A DNA stretch of 64,000 nucleotides from Rhynchopus sp. YZ270_cl-10 (Eukaryota; Euglenozoa; Diplonemea; Diplonemida; Diplonemidae), in the NCBI GenBank assembly GCA_964035575.1, contig OZ037844.1:496001-560000 (forward strand), given 5' to 3'. The notes below the pieces were generated by a model, which saw nothing but the letters and a program-made list of their open reading frames with translations, did not search any database and was not told the origin of the DNA. The position numbers and the translations under genes were made by a program. The first letter of the stretch is position 1. Every line of letters starts with the position of its first letter. Positions 33,183 to 45,545 of the stretch are shown here, piece after piece.

Positions 33183-34880
33183 TCACAGTCCTTTACTTTC
33201 ATCTTTGCGTTGTGCCTTTTCCAGACTTTCGATCTCCTCCGCAAGCCGCTTACTCTTCTCTGCCAGCTTCGCGTTCTGCTCGCTGCACTGCCTCACTGTC
33301 TCCCTCATCTCAGCACATTCCGCTCTGAGCTCTGCCATGCCGCCTTGCTGCGGCTGCTCCGAGACCGGCGCCGTCTGCTGTGTCGGCCCCAGCACCCCCT
33401 TCTGTGCCTCCAACATCTCCTTCTGCTGGTCCATAACACTCTTCATCATTTCCTGCAGTGCTTTCATTTCCTCCTTCATCGCATTGCCCTGCTCCGGTGC
33501 TGTTTTCAGTGCAGGGTTGCCCCACCTGTCTGTCTGCAAGCCCACAAGATAGCGCACAGTCTCGGTGTGCCCATTATCTCCTGCAAGGGAAAGACAGGTG
33601 TTACCTTCGTTGTCTGTGGCACTCACTTCCGCACCTGCTTTGACCAACATCTTCACAATTGCCATATTCCCGTCCTCGCTGGCCAAATGCAGAGGCGAAC
33701 GGTCCATCTCTTCCTTCGCCTCGATGTCTGCCCCTGCATCAATGAGCACCTCCACCACATCGACATGTCTGTTGTCCACAGCTCTGTGCAACGCTGTGAA
33801 GTCCTCATCACCTGCGTGATTCACGTCCACATCCTTCAAGCCCACAAGATAGCGCACAGTCTCCGTCTGCCCATTATCTGTAGCAAGGATAAGACACGTG
33901 TCACCTTCGTTGTCTGTGGTACTAACTTCCGCACCTGCTTTCACCAACATCTTCACAATTGCCAGATACCCGTTCTCGCTGGCCAAGTGCAGAGGCGAAC
34001 GGTCCATCTCTTCCTTCGCCTCGATGTCTGCCCCTGCATCAATGAGCACCTCCACCACATCGATCTCTCCTTCAACCACCGCACTGTGCACCGCAGTGAA
34101 GTCCAAATTATTTTTGTGATTCACGTCCACATCATTCAAGCCCACAAGATAGCGTACAGTCTCGGTGTGTCCAAAATAAGCTGCAATAGTAAGACACGTG
34201 TCACAGTTAGTGTCTGTGGCACTTACTTCTGCTCCTGCTTCGACCAACATCTTCACAATTGCCAGATACCCCTCACTGCTAGCCAAGTGCAGAGGCGAAC
34301 GACCCAAGTAGTTCTTTGCGTCGACGTCTGCCCCTGCATCAATGAGCACCTCGACCACATCGACATGTCCGTCGTCCACAGCTCTGTGCAACGCAGTGAA
34401 GTCCTCATCATCTGCGTGATTCACGTCCACATCCTCCAAGCCCACAAGATAGCGCACAGTCTCGGTGTGTCCAAATCGGGCCGCAAGGATAAGACACGTG
34501 TTACCTTGATTGTCTGTTGTACTCACTTCCGCACCTGCTTTGACCAACATCTTCACCTTTGCTATATTGCCATTCTCGCAAGCCACAAGCAGAGGCGAAC
34601 GACCCATGTCGTTCTTTGCCTCGATGTCTGCCCCTGCATCAACAAGCGCCTGCACCACATCACGATAGGTTTTCTTTGCTTCCCAGTGCAACGCAGTCAT
34701 CCCATTCTCATCTGCGTGATTCACGTCCACCTCCGGCAAACCCGCAAGATTGCGCACAGCCTCGGTGTGTCCATGATGTGCTGCAGGCACTTCACTCGCC
34801 ACATGTGTGGTGTTCCAGCGTCGACCGAACCGAATCATCCTTCTGTCGCGCAAACATCTCACAGAAAAACCCTTCAACAT
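33183..34880 (-). CDS. Ankyrin-repeat and coiled-coil protein, 565 residues, array unit 2
   Basis: Residue-for-residue equal to the unit 1 protein at 29062-30759. Confidence 0.92.
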   Translation of the reverse strand: MLKGFSVRCLRDRRMIRFGRRWNTTHVASEVPAAHHGHTEAVRNLAGLPEVDVNHADENGMTALHWEAKKTYRDVVQALVDAGADIEAKNDMGRSPLLVACENGNIAKVKMLVKAGAEVSTTDNQGNTCLILAARFGHTETVRYLVGLEDVDVNHADDEDFTALHRAVDDGHVDVVEVLIDAGADVDAKNYLGRSPLHLASSEGYLAIVKMLVEAGAEVSATDTNCDTCLTIAAYFGHTETVRYLVGLNDVDVNHKNNLDFTAVHSAVVEGEIDVVEVLIDAGADIEAKEEMDRSPLHLASENGYLAIVKMLVKAGAEVSTTDNEGDTCLILATDNGQTETVRYLVGLKDVDVNHAGDEDFTALHRAVDNRHVDVVEVLIDAGADIEAKEEMDRSPLHLASEDGNMAIVKMLVKAGAEVSATDNEGNTCLSLAGDNGHTETVRYLVGLQTDRWGNPALKTAPEQGNAMKEEMKALQEMMKSVMDQQKEMLEAQKGVLGPTQQTAPVSEQPQQGGMAELRAECAEMRETVRQCSEQNAKLAEKSKRLAEEIESLEKAQRKDESKGL

Positions 34881-35410
34881 AACAAGACACCTCTTTTGGA
34901 TATAGACGCAGAAGAGAAAGGGGGATGTGTAATCAGTTTCCTATTGAGGTGTGTGGTGTGTCGTGTGTGGTGCGTGGGGATATATCTGATTGACCATTGC
35001 TGTCAATCCGTGAATTATTCAACACAAAAGTAACAAAGGGGAGGGAAACAGTCTTTTTATTAACGTCAATAGCAATATCGACGAGAAAAACGCATGGTGG
35101 TTGAAAATCGGGGAGTTTGTGTGTGATGGGGATATATTAGAATGAAAAAGTGGTGGGACACAGGAAAATACCGGTATGTGTTTTGAGGCACACCCACGTG
35201 TCTGCTGAGTGCTTACAGATTTTTCAAGAAATATAAATACTTTGGACAGGGGTTCTTAGTAGCGAGCCATCCCCTAATTAGATGGAGAGGAATAGCGCGA
35301 AAGGAGTGTAATGATGCAAAAAGCTTTTAATGGGTTATAGACAACAAAAGGTGTTGCCTCAGTGTTATGATACACAAACAAAAAGGGTTGAAGTGGGTCT
35401 TTGAGTGGGG

Positions 35411-35772
35411 TTAAATAGTAGGCAAGAGATGAGAGGGAGAACTGAACATACAATGTGTAAAGGTTATGACACTGGCCCGTCGCAGAGCCTGAGGACGAGG
35501 CTTCTGCTTCCAGTGTGTTAGGGGGTGTCGCTACTCACCTGTCCGAGGACAGCTGTCCTTATGAGTGCGTGTGGTGTAATGTACATGTGGTGTAGGGGAT
35601 GGGAGGGGAAGGTGTGGGGTGGGGTGGGGTGTGGTGGGGGTTCAATCGCTTCCCGCACGGTGACCATGCGCCCCAGTAATTTCATGATCGTACTTTCCAT
35701 GTTTTTGTTCACACTTCCTTTCGTGGGCGAGGAGGAGATGATGTGACGCCATTCCTGGGCCATACCGTTCAC
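35411..35772 (-). CDS. Small two-exon ORF, array unit 3
   Basis: Identical to the copy at 27169-27530. Confidence 0.4.
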
Positions 35773-36359
35773 CTCACACCGCTCTTTCCCTTTTGGGTTT
35801 CTTCACACACGTCTTTGCACCTTCGCACTCAATTGCAGAATCAATGGAAACAGCATAATTCAGATAGTAATAGAACGACGTTGTTGCTCTTTCACCACTG
35901 ATACGACCATTTCCCATGCACTCCAAAAAGCAAAGAATACTTCACAATTAACAACGTTCTGACACTTTCATCATCATGATTCATTCATGAACAATAACCG
36001 AGGTGTTACCTCAAGACTGCCACACATCTGAAGTAACAATAGAGATAAGGACAGTAACAAAAGGGGGTTGGGGTTGGGCACAGACCCAATGCGCCACAAA
36101 GTTAAGAGGTGTGTGTAAAGCATTTATGCGGTGTAGGGGAGGGAGTATTAACAAGGGTGGGGTGGGGTGGATCACTAATCATCACACAGACACTGTCCTT
36201 CCACTACGTCGCTGCTGGAACTCCAGTTGTATCATTCTTGCGGAGGACTCTTTAGGAACTTTGCTGACAAGCAATGCAAGACAAAGACTCAATATTATTT
36301 CATTGTTGAACGATCATCGCACTGCACTGCATCTCCATGAGGGAGGGGTTTCAAAGAAA

Positions 36360-36800
36360 ACAAGTAATTGCTATCGGAAAAAAAACGGGGTGTGCTGTGG
36401 AACTCCATCCTGTAGAAATAATCTACAACACACCCAGCATTCTGCTCTTCTGCAGGCATGCTAACGCTCTTCGTACGCTGCCAGACCCACTGGGACGCCA
36501 GCATCTGTAACGTTCAAGAAGGGGGGCTGTCCTCTTCGTCCAGCACCATCTGCTCGATAGCGTTGTTGGACGCCCGCTCGGCAGGCTCGGCGTGGTCCAG
36601 CTCGTTTTTGTCCACAGGCTCCCCACATTGTCGTCGTCGTTGGAGCAGTGCGGAAGGAACACAGAATGCACAGACTACAACACATCGATCACACCAGGCG
36701 CATCAGCACCTCCAGCAAATCGCCAGGATGCTACGGTGGTTTCGAAAATCACGCGGAGTTTTCCACAGCACACCCCGCTTTTTTCTTAGCAATTACTTGT
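36360..36800. mobile_element. 441-bp inverted-repeat element, array unit 3
   Basis: Identical to 28118-28558. Confidence 0.65.
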
Positions 36801-37303
36801 CCTTGTTGTTATTGTTGTTTTCAACCACCTTCCTTCAACCCTTGTAGGATCAGTTGTTATTTCTTTCGCGAAAACATGAAATTACACATTTCAAGAGAAC
36901 AAATTAAAAAGGGTCCTTATTTGCATTTTTGGGCTCCGCCCGTGCAGTGGTGGGGTCAATCTCGAAAATTGGACAATTTTTTGACCACTTAAATTTTGAG
37001 AAATATGAGCCCGGTTGCTTATACGTGGGGCCCATTTTCGGCTAAAATTTTCCTCAAAATCTGGTTTTGTAAAATTGACCCATTACTCCCCCCCCACATC
37101 GATTTCAATACTATACCTTACTTCACCTACGGTTGTCCTTACAGGGGGGTGAAAGAAGGTAAGTTGACAATGATTCACATCAAGAGCCGCAGAGGCTGTG
37201 TTCCCATTGCGGTCACCTCAGATGTTTGTTGGTGTAAAGAAAAATGAAGAGTTTCTGAGGTGAACAATACGACCCTTGCTATTCCCGCTATTCCTCCGTG
37301 CTC

Positions 37304-39001
37304 TCACAGTCCTTTACTTTCATCTTTGCGTTGTGCCTTTTCCAGACTTTCGATCTCCTCCGCAAGCCGCTTACTCTTCTCTGCCAGCTTCGCGTTCTGC
37401 TCGCTGCACTGCCTCACTGTCTCCCTCATCTCAGCACATTCCGCTCTGAGCTCTGCCATGCCGCCTTGCTGCGGCTGCTCCGAGACCGGCGCCGTCTGCT
37501 GTGTCGGCCCCAGCACCCCCTTCTGTGCCTCCAACATCTCCTTCTGCTGGTCCATAACACTCTTCATCATTTCCTGCAGTGCTTTCATTTCCTCCTTCAT
37601 CGCATTGCCCTGCTCCGGTGCTGTTTTCAGTGCAGGGTTGCCCCACCTGTCTGTCTGCAAGCCCACAAGATAGCGCACAGTCTCGGTGTGCCCATTATCT
37701 CCTGCAAGGGAAAGACAGGTGTTACCTTCGTTGTCTGTGGCACTCACTTCCGCACCTGCTTTGACCAACATCTTCACAATTGCCATATTCCCGTCCTCGC
37801 TGGCCAAATGCAGAGGCGAACGGTCCATCTCTTCCTTCGCCTCGATGTCTGCCCCTGCATCAATGAGCACCTCCACCACATCGACATGTCTGTTGTCCAC
37901 AGCTCTGTGCAACGCTGTGAAGTCCTCATCACCTGCGTGATTCACGTCCACATCCTTCAAGCCCACAAGATAGCGCACAGTCTCCGTCTGCCCATTATCT
38001 GTAGCAAGGATAAGACACGTGTCACCTTCGTTGTCTGTGGTACTAACTTCCGCACCTGCTTTCACCAACATCTTCACAATTGCCAGATACCCGTTCTCGC
38101 TGGCCAAGTGCAGAGGCGAACGGTCCATCTCTTCCTTCGCCTCGATGTCTGCCCCTGCATCAATGAGCACCTCCACCACATCGATCTCTCCTTCAACCAC
38201 CGCACTGTGCACCGCAGTGAAGTCCAAATTATTTTTGTGATTCACGTCCACATCATTCAAGCCCACAAGATAGCGTACAGTCTCGGTGTGTCCAAAATAA
38301 GCTGCAATAGTAAGACACGTGTCACAGTTAGTGTCTGTGGCACTTACTTCTGCTCCTGCTTCGACCAACATCTTCACAATTGCCAGATACCCCTCACTGC
38401 TAGCCAAGTGCAGAGGCGAACGACCCAAGTAGTTCTTTGCGTCGACGTCTGCCCCTGCATCAATGAGCACCTCGACCACATCGACATGTCCGTCGTCCAC
38501 AGCTCTGTGCAACGCAGTGAAGTCCTCATCATCTGCGTGATTCACGTCCACATCCTCCAAGCCCACAAGATAGCGCACAGTCTCGGTGTGTCCAAATCGG
38601 GCCGCAAGGATAAGACACGTGTTACCTTGATTGTCTGTTGTACTCACTTCCGCACCTGCTTTGACCAACATCTTCACCTTTGCTATATTGCCATTCTCGC
38701 AAGCCACAAGCAGAGGCGAACGACCCATGTCGTTCTTTGCCTCGATGTCTGCCCCTGCATCAACAAGCGCCTGCACCACATCACGATAGGTTTTCTTTGC
38801 TTCCCAGTGCAACGCAGTCATCCCATTCTCATCTGCGTGATTCACGTCCACCTCCGGCAAACCCGCAAGATTGCGCACAGCCTCGGTGTGTCCATGATGT
38901 GCTGCAGGCACTTCACTCGCCACATGTGTGGTGTTCCAGCGTCGACCGAACCGAATCATCCTTCTGTCGCGCAAACATCTCACAGAAAAACCCTTCAACA
39001 T
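37304..39001 (-). CDS. Ankyrin-repeat and coiled-coil protein, 565 residues, array unit 3
   Basis: Residue-for-residue equal to the unit 1 protein. Confidence 0.92.
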   Translation of the reverse strand: MLKGFSVRCLRDRRMIRFGRRWNTTHVASEVPAAHHGHTEAVRNLAGLPEVDVNHADENGMTALHWEAKKTYRDVVQALVDAGADIEAKNDMGRSPLLVACENGNIAKVKMLVKAGAEVSTTDNQGNTCLILAARFGHTETVRYLVGLEDVDVNHADDEDFTALHRAVDDGHVDVVEVLIDAGADVDAKNYLGRSPLHLASSEGYLAIVKMLVEAGAEVSATDTNCDTCLTIAAYFGHTETVRYLVGLNDVDVNHKNNLDFTAVHSAVVEGEIDVVEVLIDAGADIEAKEEMDRSPLHLASENGYLAIVKMLVKAGAEVSTTDNEGDTCLILATDNGQTETVRYLVGLKDVDVNHAGDEDFTALHRAVDNRHVDVVEVLIDAGADIEAKEEMDRSPLHLASEDGNMAIVKMLVKAGAEVSATDNEGNTCLSLAGDNGHTETVRYLVGLQTDRWGNPALKTAPEQGNAMKEEMKALQEMMKSVMDQQKEMLEAQKGVLGPTQQTAPVSEQPQQGGMAELRAECAEMRETVRQCSEQNAKLAEKSKRLAEEIESLEKAQRKDESKGL

Positions 39002-39531
39002 AACAAGACACCTCTTTTGGATATAGACGCAGAAGAGAAAGGGGGATGTGTAATCAGTTTCCTATTGAGGTGTGTGGTGTGTCGTGTGTGGTGCGTGGGG
39101 ATATATCTGATTGACCATTGCTGTCAATCCGTGAATTATTCAACACAAAAGTAACAAAGGGGAGGGAAACAGTCTTTTTATTAACGTCAATAGCAATATC
39201 GACGAGAAAAACGCATGGTGGTTGAAAATCGGGGAGTTTGTGTGTGATGGGGATATATTAGAATGAAAAAGTGGTGGGACACAGGAAAATACCGGTATGT
39301 GTTTTGAGGCACACCCACGTGTCTGCTGAGTGCTTACAGATTTTTCAAGAAATATAAATACTTTGGACAGGGGTTCTTAGTAGCGAGCCATCCCCTAATT
39401 AGATGGAGAGGAATAGCGCGAAAGGAGTGTAATGATGCAAAAAGCTTTTAATGGGTTATAGACAACAAAAGGTGTTGCCTCAGTGTTATGATACACAAAC
39501 AAAAAGGGTTGAAGTGGGTCTTTGAGTGGGG

Positions 39532-39893
39532 TTAAATAGTAGGCAAGAGATGAGAGGGAGAACTGAACATACAATGTGTAAAGGTTATGACACTGGCCCG
39601 TCGCAGAGCCTGAGGACGAGGCTTCTGCTTCCAGTGTGTTAGGGGGTGTCGCTACTCACCTGTCCGAGGACAGCTGTCCTTATGAGTGCGTGTGGTGTAA
39701 TGTACATGTGGTGTAGGGGATGGGAGGGGAAGGTGTGGGGTGGGGTGGGGTGTGGTGGGGGTTCAATCGCTTCCCGCACGGTGACCATGCGCCCCAGTAA
39801 TTTCATGATCGTACTTTCCATGTTTTTGTTCACACTTCCTTTCGTGGGCGAGGAGGAGATGATGTGACGCCATTCCTGGGCCATACCGTTCAC
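39532..39893 (-). CDS. Small two-exon ORF, array unit 4
   Basis: Identical to the copy at 27169-27530. Confidence 0.4.
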
Positions 39894-40480
39894 CTCACAC
39901 CGCTCTTTCCCTTTTGGGTTTCTTCACACACGTCTTTGCACCTTCGCACTCAATTGCAGAATCAATGGAAACAGCATAATTCAGATAGTAATAGAACGAC
40001 GTTGTTGCTCTTTCACCACTGATACGACCATTTCCCATGCACTCCAAAAAGCAAAGAATACTTCACAATTAACAACGTTCTGACACTTTCATCATCATGA
40101 TTCATTCATGAACAATAACCGAGGTGTTACCTCAAGACTGCCACACATCTGAAGTAACAATAGAGATAAGGACAGTAACAAAAGGGGGTTGGGGTTGGGC
40201 ACAGACCCAATGCGCCACAAAGTTAAGAGGTGTGTGTAAAGCATTTATGCGGTGTAGGGGAGGGAGTATTAACAAGGGTGGGGTGGGGTGGATCACTAAT
40301 CATCACACAGACACTGTCCTTCCACTACGTCGCTGCTGGAACTCCAGTTGTATCATTCTTGCGGAGGACTCTTTAGGAACTTTGCTGACAAGCAATGCAA
40401 GACAAAGACTCAATATTATTTCATTGTTGAACGATCATCGCACTGCACTGCATCTCCATGAGGGAGGGGTTTCAAAGAAA

Positions 40481-40921
40481 ACAAGTAATTGCTATCGGAA
40501 AAAAAACGGGGTGTGCTGTGGAACTCCATCCTGTAGAAATAATCTACAACACACCCAGCATTCTGCTCTTCTGCAGGCATGCTAACGCTCTTCGTACGCT
40601 GCCAGACCCACTGGGACGCCAGCATCTGTAACGTTCAAGAAGGGGGGCTGTCCTCTTCGTCCAGCACCATCTGCTCGATAGCGTTGTTGGACGCCCGCTC
40701 GGCAGGCTCGGCGTGGTCCAGCTCGTTTTTGTCCACAGGCTCCCCACATTGTCGTCGTCGTTGGAGCAGTGCGGAAGGAACACAGAATGCACAGACTACA
40801 ACACATCGATCACACCAGGCGCATCAGCACCTCCAGCAAATCGCCAGGATGCTACGGTGGTTTCGAAAATCACGCGGAGTTTTCCACAGCACACCCCGCT
40901 TTTTTCTTAGCAATTACTTGT
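40481..40921. mobile_element. 441-bp inverted-repeat element, array unit 4
   Basis: Identical to 28118-28558. Confidence 0.65.
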
Positions 40922-41424
40922 CCTTGTTGTTATTGTTGTTTTCAACCACCTTCCTTCAACCCTTGTAGGATCAGTTGTTATTTCTTTCGCGAAAACATGA
41001 AATTACACATTTCAAGAGAACAAATTAAAAAGGGTCCTTATTTGCATTTTTGGGCTCCGCCCGTGCAGTGGTGGGGTCAATCTCGAAAATTGGACAATTT
41101 TTTGACCACTTAAATTTTGAGAAATATGAGCCCGGTTGCTTATACGTGGGGCCCATTTTCGGCTAAAATTTTCCTCAAAATCTGGTTTTGTAAAATTGAC
41201 CCATTACTCCCCCCCCACATCGATTTCAATACTATACCTTACTTCACCTACGGTTGTCCTTACAGGGGGGTGAAAGAAGGTAAGTTGACAATGATTCACA
41301 TCAAGAGCCGCAGAGGCTGTGTTCCCATTGCGGTCACCTCAGATGTTTGTTGGTGTAAAGAAAAATGAAGAGTTTCTGAGGTGAACAATACGACCCTTGC
41401 TATTCCCGCTATTCCTCCGTGCTC

Positions 41425-43122
41425 TCACAGTCCTTTACTTTCATCTTTGCGTTGTGCCTTTTCCAGACTTTCGATCTCCTCCGCAAGCCGCTTACTCTTC
41501 TCTGCCAGCTTCGCGTTCTGCTCGCTGCACTGCCTCACTGTCTCCCTCATCTCAGCACATTCCGCTCTGAGCTCTGCCATGCCGCCTTGCTGCGGCTGCT
41601 CCGAGACCGGCGCCGTCTGCTGTGTCGGCCCCAGCACCCCCTTCTGTGCCTCCAACATCTCCTTCTGCTGGTCCATAACACTCTTCATCATTTCCTGCAG
41701 TGCTTTCATTTCCTCCTTCATCGCATTGCCCTGCTCCGGTGCTGTTTTCAGTGCAGGGTTGCCCCACCTGTCTGTCTGCAAGCCCACAAGATAGCGCACA
41801 GTCTCGGTGTGCCCATTATCTCCTGCAAGGGAAAGACAGGTGTTACCTTCGTTGTCTGTGGCACTCACTTCCGCACCTGCTTTGACCAACATCTTCACAA
41901 TTGCCATATTCCCGTCCTCGCTGGCCAAATGCAGAGGCGAACGGTCCATCTCTTCCTTCGCCTCGATGTCTGCCCCTGCATCAATGAGCACCTCCACCAC
42001 ATCGACATGTCTGTTGTCCACAGCTCTGTGCAACGCTGTGAAGTCCTCATCACCTGCGTGATTCACGTCCACATCCTTCAAGCCCACAAGATAGCGCACA
42101 GTCTCCGTCTGCCCATTATCTGTAGCAAGGATAAGACACGTGTCACCTTCGTTGTCTGTGGTACTAACTTCCGCACCTGCTTTCACCAACATCTTCACAA
42201 TTGCCAGATACCCGTTCTCGCTGGCCAAGTGCAGAGGCGAACGGTCCATCTCTTCCTTCGCCTCGATGTCTGCCCCTGCATCAATGAGCACCTCCACCAC
42301 ATCGATCTCTCCTTCAACCACCGCACTGTGCACCGCAGTGAAGTCCAAATTATTTTTGTGATTCACGTCCACATCATTCAAGCCCACAAGATAGCGTACA
42401 GTCTCGGTGTGTCCAAAATAAGCTGCAATAGTAAGACACGTGTCACAGTTAGTGTCTGTGGCACTTACTTCTGCTCCTGCTTCGACCAACATCTTCACAA
42501 TTGCCAGATACCCCTCACTGCTAGCCAAGTGCAGAGGCGAACGACCCAAGTAGTTCTTTGCGTCGACGTCTGCCCCTGCATCAATGAGCACCTCGACCAC
42601 ATCGACATGTCCGTCGTCCACAGCTCTGTGCAACGCAGTGAAGTCCTCATCATCTGCGTGATTCACGTCCACATCCTCCAAGCCCACAAGATAGCGCACA
42701 GTCTCGGTGTGTCCAAATCGGGCCGCAAGGATAAGACACGTGTTACCTTGATTGTCTGTTGTACTCACTTCCGCACCTGCTTTGACCAACATCTTCACCT
42801 TTGCTATATTGCCATTCTCGCAAGCCACAAGCAGAGGCGAACGACCCATGTCGTTCTTTGCCTCGATGTCTGCCCCTGCATCAACAAGCGCCTGCACCAC
42901 ATCACGATAGGTTTTCTTTGCTTCCCAGTGCAACGCAGTCATCCCATTCTCATCTGCGTGATTCACGTCCACCTCCGGCAAACCCGCAAGATTGCGCACA
43001 GCCTCGGTGTGTCCATGATGTGCTGCAGGCACTTCACTCGCCACATGTGTGGTGTTCCAGCGTCGACCGAACCGAATCATCCTTCTGTCGCGCAAACATC
43101 TCACAGAAAAACCCTTCAACAT
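41425..43122 (-). CDS. Ankyrin-repeat and coiled-coil protein, 565 residues, array unit 4
   Basis: Residue-for-residue equal to the unit 1 protein. Confidence 0.92.
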   Translation of the reverse strand: MLKGFSVRCLRDRRMIRFGRRWNTTHVASEVPAAHHGHTEAVRNLAGLPEVDVNHADENGMTALHWEAKKTYRDVVQALVDAGADIEAKNDMGRSPLLVACENGNIAKVKMLVKAGAEVSTTDNQGNTCLILAARFGHTETVRYLVGLEDVDVNHADDEDFTALHRAVDDGHVDVVEVLIDAGADVDAKNYLGRSPLHLASSEGYLAIVKMLVEAGAEVSATDTNCDTCLTIAAYFGHTETVRYLVGLNDVDVNHKNNLDFTAVHSAVVEGEIDVVEVLIDAGADIEAKEEMDRSPLHLASENGYLAIVKMLVKAGAEVSTTDNEGDTCLILATDNGQTETVRYLVGLKDVDVNHAGDEDFTALHRAVDNRHVDVVEVLIDAGADIEAKEEMDRSPLHLASEDGNMAIVKMLVKAGAEVSATDNEGNTCLSLAGDNGHTETVRYLVGLQTDRWGNPALKTAPEQGNAMKEEMKALQEMMKSVMDQQKEMLEAQKGVLGPTQQTAPVSEQPQQGGMAELRAECAEMRETVRQCSEQNAKLAEKSKRLAEEIESLEKAQRKDESKGL

Positions 43123-43652
43123 AACAAGACACCTCTTTTGGATATAGACGCAGAAGAGAAAGGGGGATGTGTAATCAGTTTCCTATTGAGGTGTGTGGTG
43201 TGTCGTGTGTGGTGCGTGGGGATATATCTGATTGACCATTGCTGTCAATCCGTGAATTATTCAACACAAAAGTAACAAAGGGGAGGGAAACAGTCTTTTT
43301 ATTAACGTCAATAGCAATATCGACGAGAAAAACGCATGGTGGTTGAAAATCGGGGAGTTTGTGTGTGATGGGGATATATTAGAATGAAAAAGTGGTGGGA
43401 CACAGGAAAATACCGGTATGTGTTTTGAGGCACACCCACGTGTCTGCTGAGTGCTTACAGATTTTTCAAGAAATATAAATACTTTGGACAGGGGTTCTTA
43501 GTAGCGAGCCATCCCCTAATTAGATGGAGAGGAATAGCGCGAAAGGAGTGTAATGATGCAAAAAGCTTTTAATGGGTTATAGACAACAAAAGGTGTTGCC
43601 TCAGTGTTATGATACACAAACAAAAAGGGTTGAAGTGGGTCTTTGAGTGGGG

Positions 43653-44014
43653 TTAAATAGTAGGCAAGAGATGAGAGGGAGAACTGAACATACAATGTGT
43701 AAAGGTTATGACACTGGCCCGTCGCAGAGCCTGAGGACGAGGCTTCTGCTTCCAGTGTGTTAGGGGGTGTCGCTACTCACCTGTCCGAGGACAGCTGTCC
43801 TTATGAGTGCGTGTGGTGTAATGTACATGTGGTGTAGGGGATGGGAGGGGAAGGTGTGGGGTGGGGTGGGGTGTGGTGGGGGTTCAATCGCTTCCCGCAC
43901 GGTGACCATGCGCCCCAGTAATTTCATGATCGTACTTTCCATGTTTTTGTTCACACTTCCTTTCGTGGGCGAGGAGGAGATGATGTGACGCCATTCCTGG
44001 GCCATACCGTTCAC
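43653..44014 (-). CDS. Small two-exon ORF, array unit 5
   Basis: Identical to the copy at 27169-27530. Confidence 0.4.
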
Positions 44015-44601
44015 CTCACACCGCTCTTTCCCTTTTGGGTTTCTTCACACACGTCTTTGCACCTTCGCACTCAATTGCAGAATCAATGGAAACAGCATAA
44101 TTCAGATAGTAATAGAACGACGTTGTTGCTCTTTCACCACTGATACGACCATTTCCCATGCACTCCAAAAAGCAAAGAATACTTCACAATTAACAACGTT
44201 CTGACACTTTCATCATCATGATTCATTCATGAACAATAACCGAGGTGTTACCTCAAGACTGCCACACATCTGAAGTAACAATAGAGATAAGGACAGTAAC
44301 AAAAGGGGGTTGGGGTTGGGCACAGACCCAATGCGCCACAAAGTTAAGAGGTGTGTGTAAAGCATTTATGCGGTGTAGGGGAGGGAGTATTAACAAGGGT
44401 GGGGTGGGGTGGATCACTAATCATCACACAGACACTGTCCTTCCACTACGTCGCTGCTGGAACTCCAGTTGTATCATTCTTGCGGAGGACTCTTTAGGAA
44501 CTTTGCTGACAAGCAATGCAAGACAAAGACTCAATATTATTTCATTGTTGAACGATCATCGCACTGCACTGCATCTCCATGAGGGAGGGGTTTCAAAGAA
44601 A

Positions 44602-45042
44602 ACAAGTAATTGCTATCGGAAAAAAAACGGGGTGTGCTGTGGAACTCCATCCTGTAGAAATAATCTACAACACACCCAGCATTCTGCTCTTCTGCAGGCA
44701 TGCTAACGCTCTTCGTACGCTGCCAGACCCACTGGGACGCCAGCATCTGTAACGTTCAAGAAGGGGGGCTGTCCTCTTCGTCCAGCACCATCTGCTCGAT
44801 AGCGTTGTTGGACGCCCGCTCGGCAGGCTCGGCGTGGTCCAGCTCGTTTTTGTCCACAGGCTCCCCACATTGTCGTCGTCGTTGGAGCAGTGCGGAAGGA
44901 ACACAGAATGCACAGACTACAACACATCGATCACACCAGGCGCATCAGCACCTCCAGCAAATCGCCAGGATGCTACGGTGGTTTCGAAAATCACGCGGAG
45001 TTTTCCACAGCACACCCCGCTTTTTTCTTAGCAATTACTTGT
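44602..45042. mobile_element. 441-bp inverted-repeat element, array unit 5
   Basis: Identical to 28118-28558. Confidence 0.65.
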
Positions 45043-45545
45043 CCTTGTTGTTATTGTTGTTTTCAACCACCTTCCTTCAACCCTTGTAGGATCAGTTGTT
45101 ATTTCTTTCGCGAAAACATGAAATTACACATTTCAAGAGAACAAATTAAAAAGGGTCCTTATTTGCATTTTTGGGCTCCGCCCGTGCAGTGGTGGGGTCA
45201 ATCTCGAAAATTGGACAATTTTTTGACCACTTAAATTTTGAGAAATATGAGCCCGGTTGCTTATACGTGGGGCCCATTTTCGGCTAAAATTTTCCTCAAA
45301 ATCTGGTTTTGTAAAATTGACCCATTACTCCCCCCCCACATCGATTTCAATACTATACCTTACTTCACCTACGGTTGTCCTTACAGGGGGGTGAAAGAAG
45401 GTAAGTTGACAATGATTCACATCAAGAGCCGCAGAGGCTGTGTTCCCATTGCGGTCACCTCAGATGTTTGTTGGTGTAAAGAAAAATGAAGAGTTTCTGA
45501 GGTGAACAATACGACCCTTGCTATTCCCGCTATTCCTCCGTGCTC